Assembly: GCA_947178465.1 (NCBI GenBank)
Contig: CAMWYL010000207.1
Coordinates: 1-6,133 of the forward strand
Source: an uncultured Lachnospiraceae bacterium
GTDB taxonomy: Bacteria > Bacillota > Clostridia > Lachnospirales > Lachnospiraceae
Length of the DNA: 6,133 nt
Direction: 5' to 3'
Below the pieces are notes generated by a model. It was given only the letters and a program-made list of their open reading frames with translations. It was not told where the DNA came from and searched no databases. The translations under genes and the position numbers were made by a program. Below are positions 5,142 through 6,133 of this stretch, piece by piece; position 1 is the first letter of the stretch; the number at the start of each line of letters is the position of its first letter.

Positions 5142-6133
5142 ATGTCACAGAGATTAACAATCAATCAGAACAGTAAACCGATATATGATATTGTTTATGA
5201 AAGCAGCTTTGACCGGTTGGCCGCGGAACTGGAAAGCTTTGGGATCAGCGAGAAGAAGCTTTGCATCATTACCGATTCTCGGGTTCGGGGACTGCATGCA
5301 GACGCGGTCTGCGCGGTATTGCAAGATAAGTGCAAAGAGCTGCAGGTTTATGCTTTCCCTGACGGGGAAAAAAGCAAGAACCTGGATACGGTTCAGGATA
5401 TTTATAAATTCCTGATAGAAAACAAATTTGGACGAAAGGATCTTCTGCTGGCGCTTGGCGGCGGAGTGGTAGGAGATACGACAGGTTTTGTGGCGGCTAC
5501 TTATCTGCGCGGCGTTGATTTCGTACAGATTCCCACAACCCTGCTTGCACAGGTTGACAGCAGCATCGGAGGAAAGACCGGCGTTGATTTTGACCAATAT
5601 AAGAATATGGTAGGGGCTTTCTATATGCCGAAGCTTGTGTATATGAATGTCTCCACGCTGAAAACGCTTGCCGACAGACAATATTATTCCGGAATGGCGG
5701 AAGTGCTCAAGCACGGTCTGATTAAAAATGCCAAGTTTTACGAATGGCTGATTGACAGTATGTATGAAATCCATGAGAGGGATTTGGAAACTCTTGAGGA
5801 AATGGTATTCAAAAGCTGTACCTGCAAAAAGATTGTCGTGGAAAAGGACCCCACGGAGAAGGGGGAGCGGGCGCTTCTCAATTTTGGACATACCATCGGT
5901 CACGCGATAGAGAAGGCGAAGAATTTCGAACTGATGCATGGGGAATGTGTTGCGCTCGGCTGTGTTGCCGCGGCGTATATTTCATGGAAGCGCGAGCTGA
6001 TTTCCATGGATGAATACTATGAGATACGGGACATGTTTGTGCCGTTTAATCTGCCGATATCCATAGAAAATATCGACCCTGAGGAAATCTATTCCCTGAC
6101 GCTTTCCGATAAGAAAGCGGAGGGAGACCATAT
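5142..6133 (+). CDS. aroB: 3-dehydroquinate synthase (3' end beyond window)
   Basis: This is the second enzyme of the shikimate pathway, an NAD- and metal-dependent cytoplasmic enzyme that cyclises DAHP to 3-dehydroquinate for aromatic amino-acid synthesis. The frame is open to the window end, giving 330 residues of an expected 350-370. Motifs in order: PDGEKSKN (73-80), the NAD-binding LALGGGVVGD (103-112), AATYLRGVDFVQIPTTLLAQ (118-137), DSSIGGKTGVD (139-149, with D139 and K145), and SGMAEVLKHG (183-192). NFGHTIGHAIE (247-257) and MHGE (265-268) follow. Likely metal ligands are E187, H250 and H266, matching the family triad. The start is ATG 5142, with GGAGGAG at 5131-5137 just upstream. 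It lies behind the sepF terminator and so needs its own promoter; only weak candidates are visible between 5088 and 5126. Nothing looks damaged. Confidence 0.96.
   Translation, partial: MSQRLTINQNSKPIYDIVYESSFDRLAAELESFGISEKKLCIITDSRVRGLHADAVCAVLQDKCKELQVYAFPDGEKSKNLDTVQDIYKFLIENKFGRKDLLLALGGGVVGDTTGFVAATYLRGVDFVQIPTTLLAQVDSSIGGKTGVDFDQYKNMVGAFYMPKLVYMNVSTLKTLADRQYYSGMAEVLKHGLIKNAKFYEWLIDSMYEIHERDLETLEEMVFKSCTCKKIVVEKDPTEKGERALLNFGHTIGHAIEKAKNFELMHGECVALGCVAAAYISWKRELISMDEYYEIRDMFVPFNLPISIENIDPEEIYSLTLSDKKAEGDH

Noticed and set aside
5154..5939. A 261-codon open frame on the - strand opposite aroB
   Set aside because: It lies wholly within aroB, whose catalytic motifs are intact; the antisense translation shows no recognisable domain.

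Overview
The window looks like ordinary chromosomal core sequence from an anaerobic Firmicute, most likely a Clostridia member of the Lachnospiraceae type. The reasons are strong AGGAGG-like ribosome sites, moderate GC, a SEDS protein followed by methylglyoxal synthase and a D,D-carboxypeptidase, and a separate yggS-sepF division cluster. The lineage is inferred from protein flavour and gene order; no search was run. All convincing genes are on the + strand.

Region 1 (1-1728) is an envelope and central-metabolism run. It holds the 3' end of a rodA/ftsW-family gene, a possible 21-codon ORF ending in an ATGA overlap with the next gene, mgsA (methylglyoxal synthase), and a D-alanyl-D-alanine carboxypeptidase that overlaps mgsA by 17 bases and carries a lipoprotein signal. 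Region 2 (1729-2340) is a single small gene of unknown function with a Walker A motif. It has its own promoter-like sequence and is followed by two adjacent inverted repeats, the second resembling a terminator. Region 3 (2321-5089) is a probable operon: a membrane-anchored HlyD-like adaptor protein, yggS (PLP homeostasis) and sepF (FtsZ anchor), closed by a strong intrinsic terminator. Region 4 (5142-6133) is the start of aroB (3-dehydroquinate synthase), cut by the window edge after 330 codons.

The genes share a theme of growth and division. The SEDS protein polymerises glycan, the carboxypeptidase trims peptidoglycan stem peptides, and SepF tethers the Z ring. YggS is a usual SepF neighbour in Firmicutes. 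MgsA and AroB are metabolic enzymes sitting next to this set. No intergenic stretch exceeds about 120 bases, and I see no RNA gene, mobile element, CRISPR array or prophage sequence.

I did not find a clear undescribed system. The best second-look items are a Glu in place of the catalytic Asp of MgsA, the possible leader ORF in front of mgsA, the orphan P-loop protein, and the transporter-less HlyD-like protein fixed to a cell-division pair.
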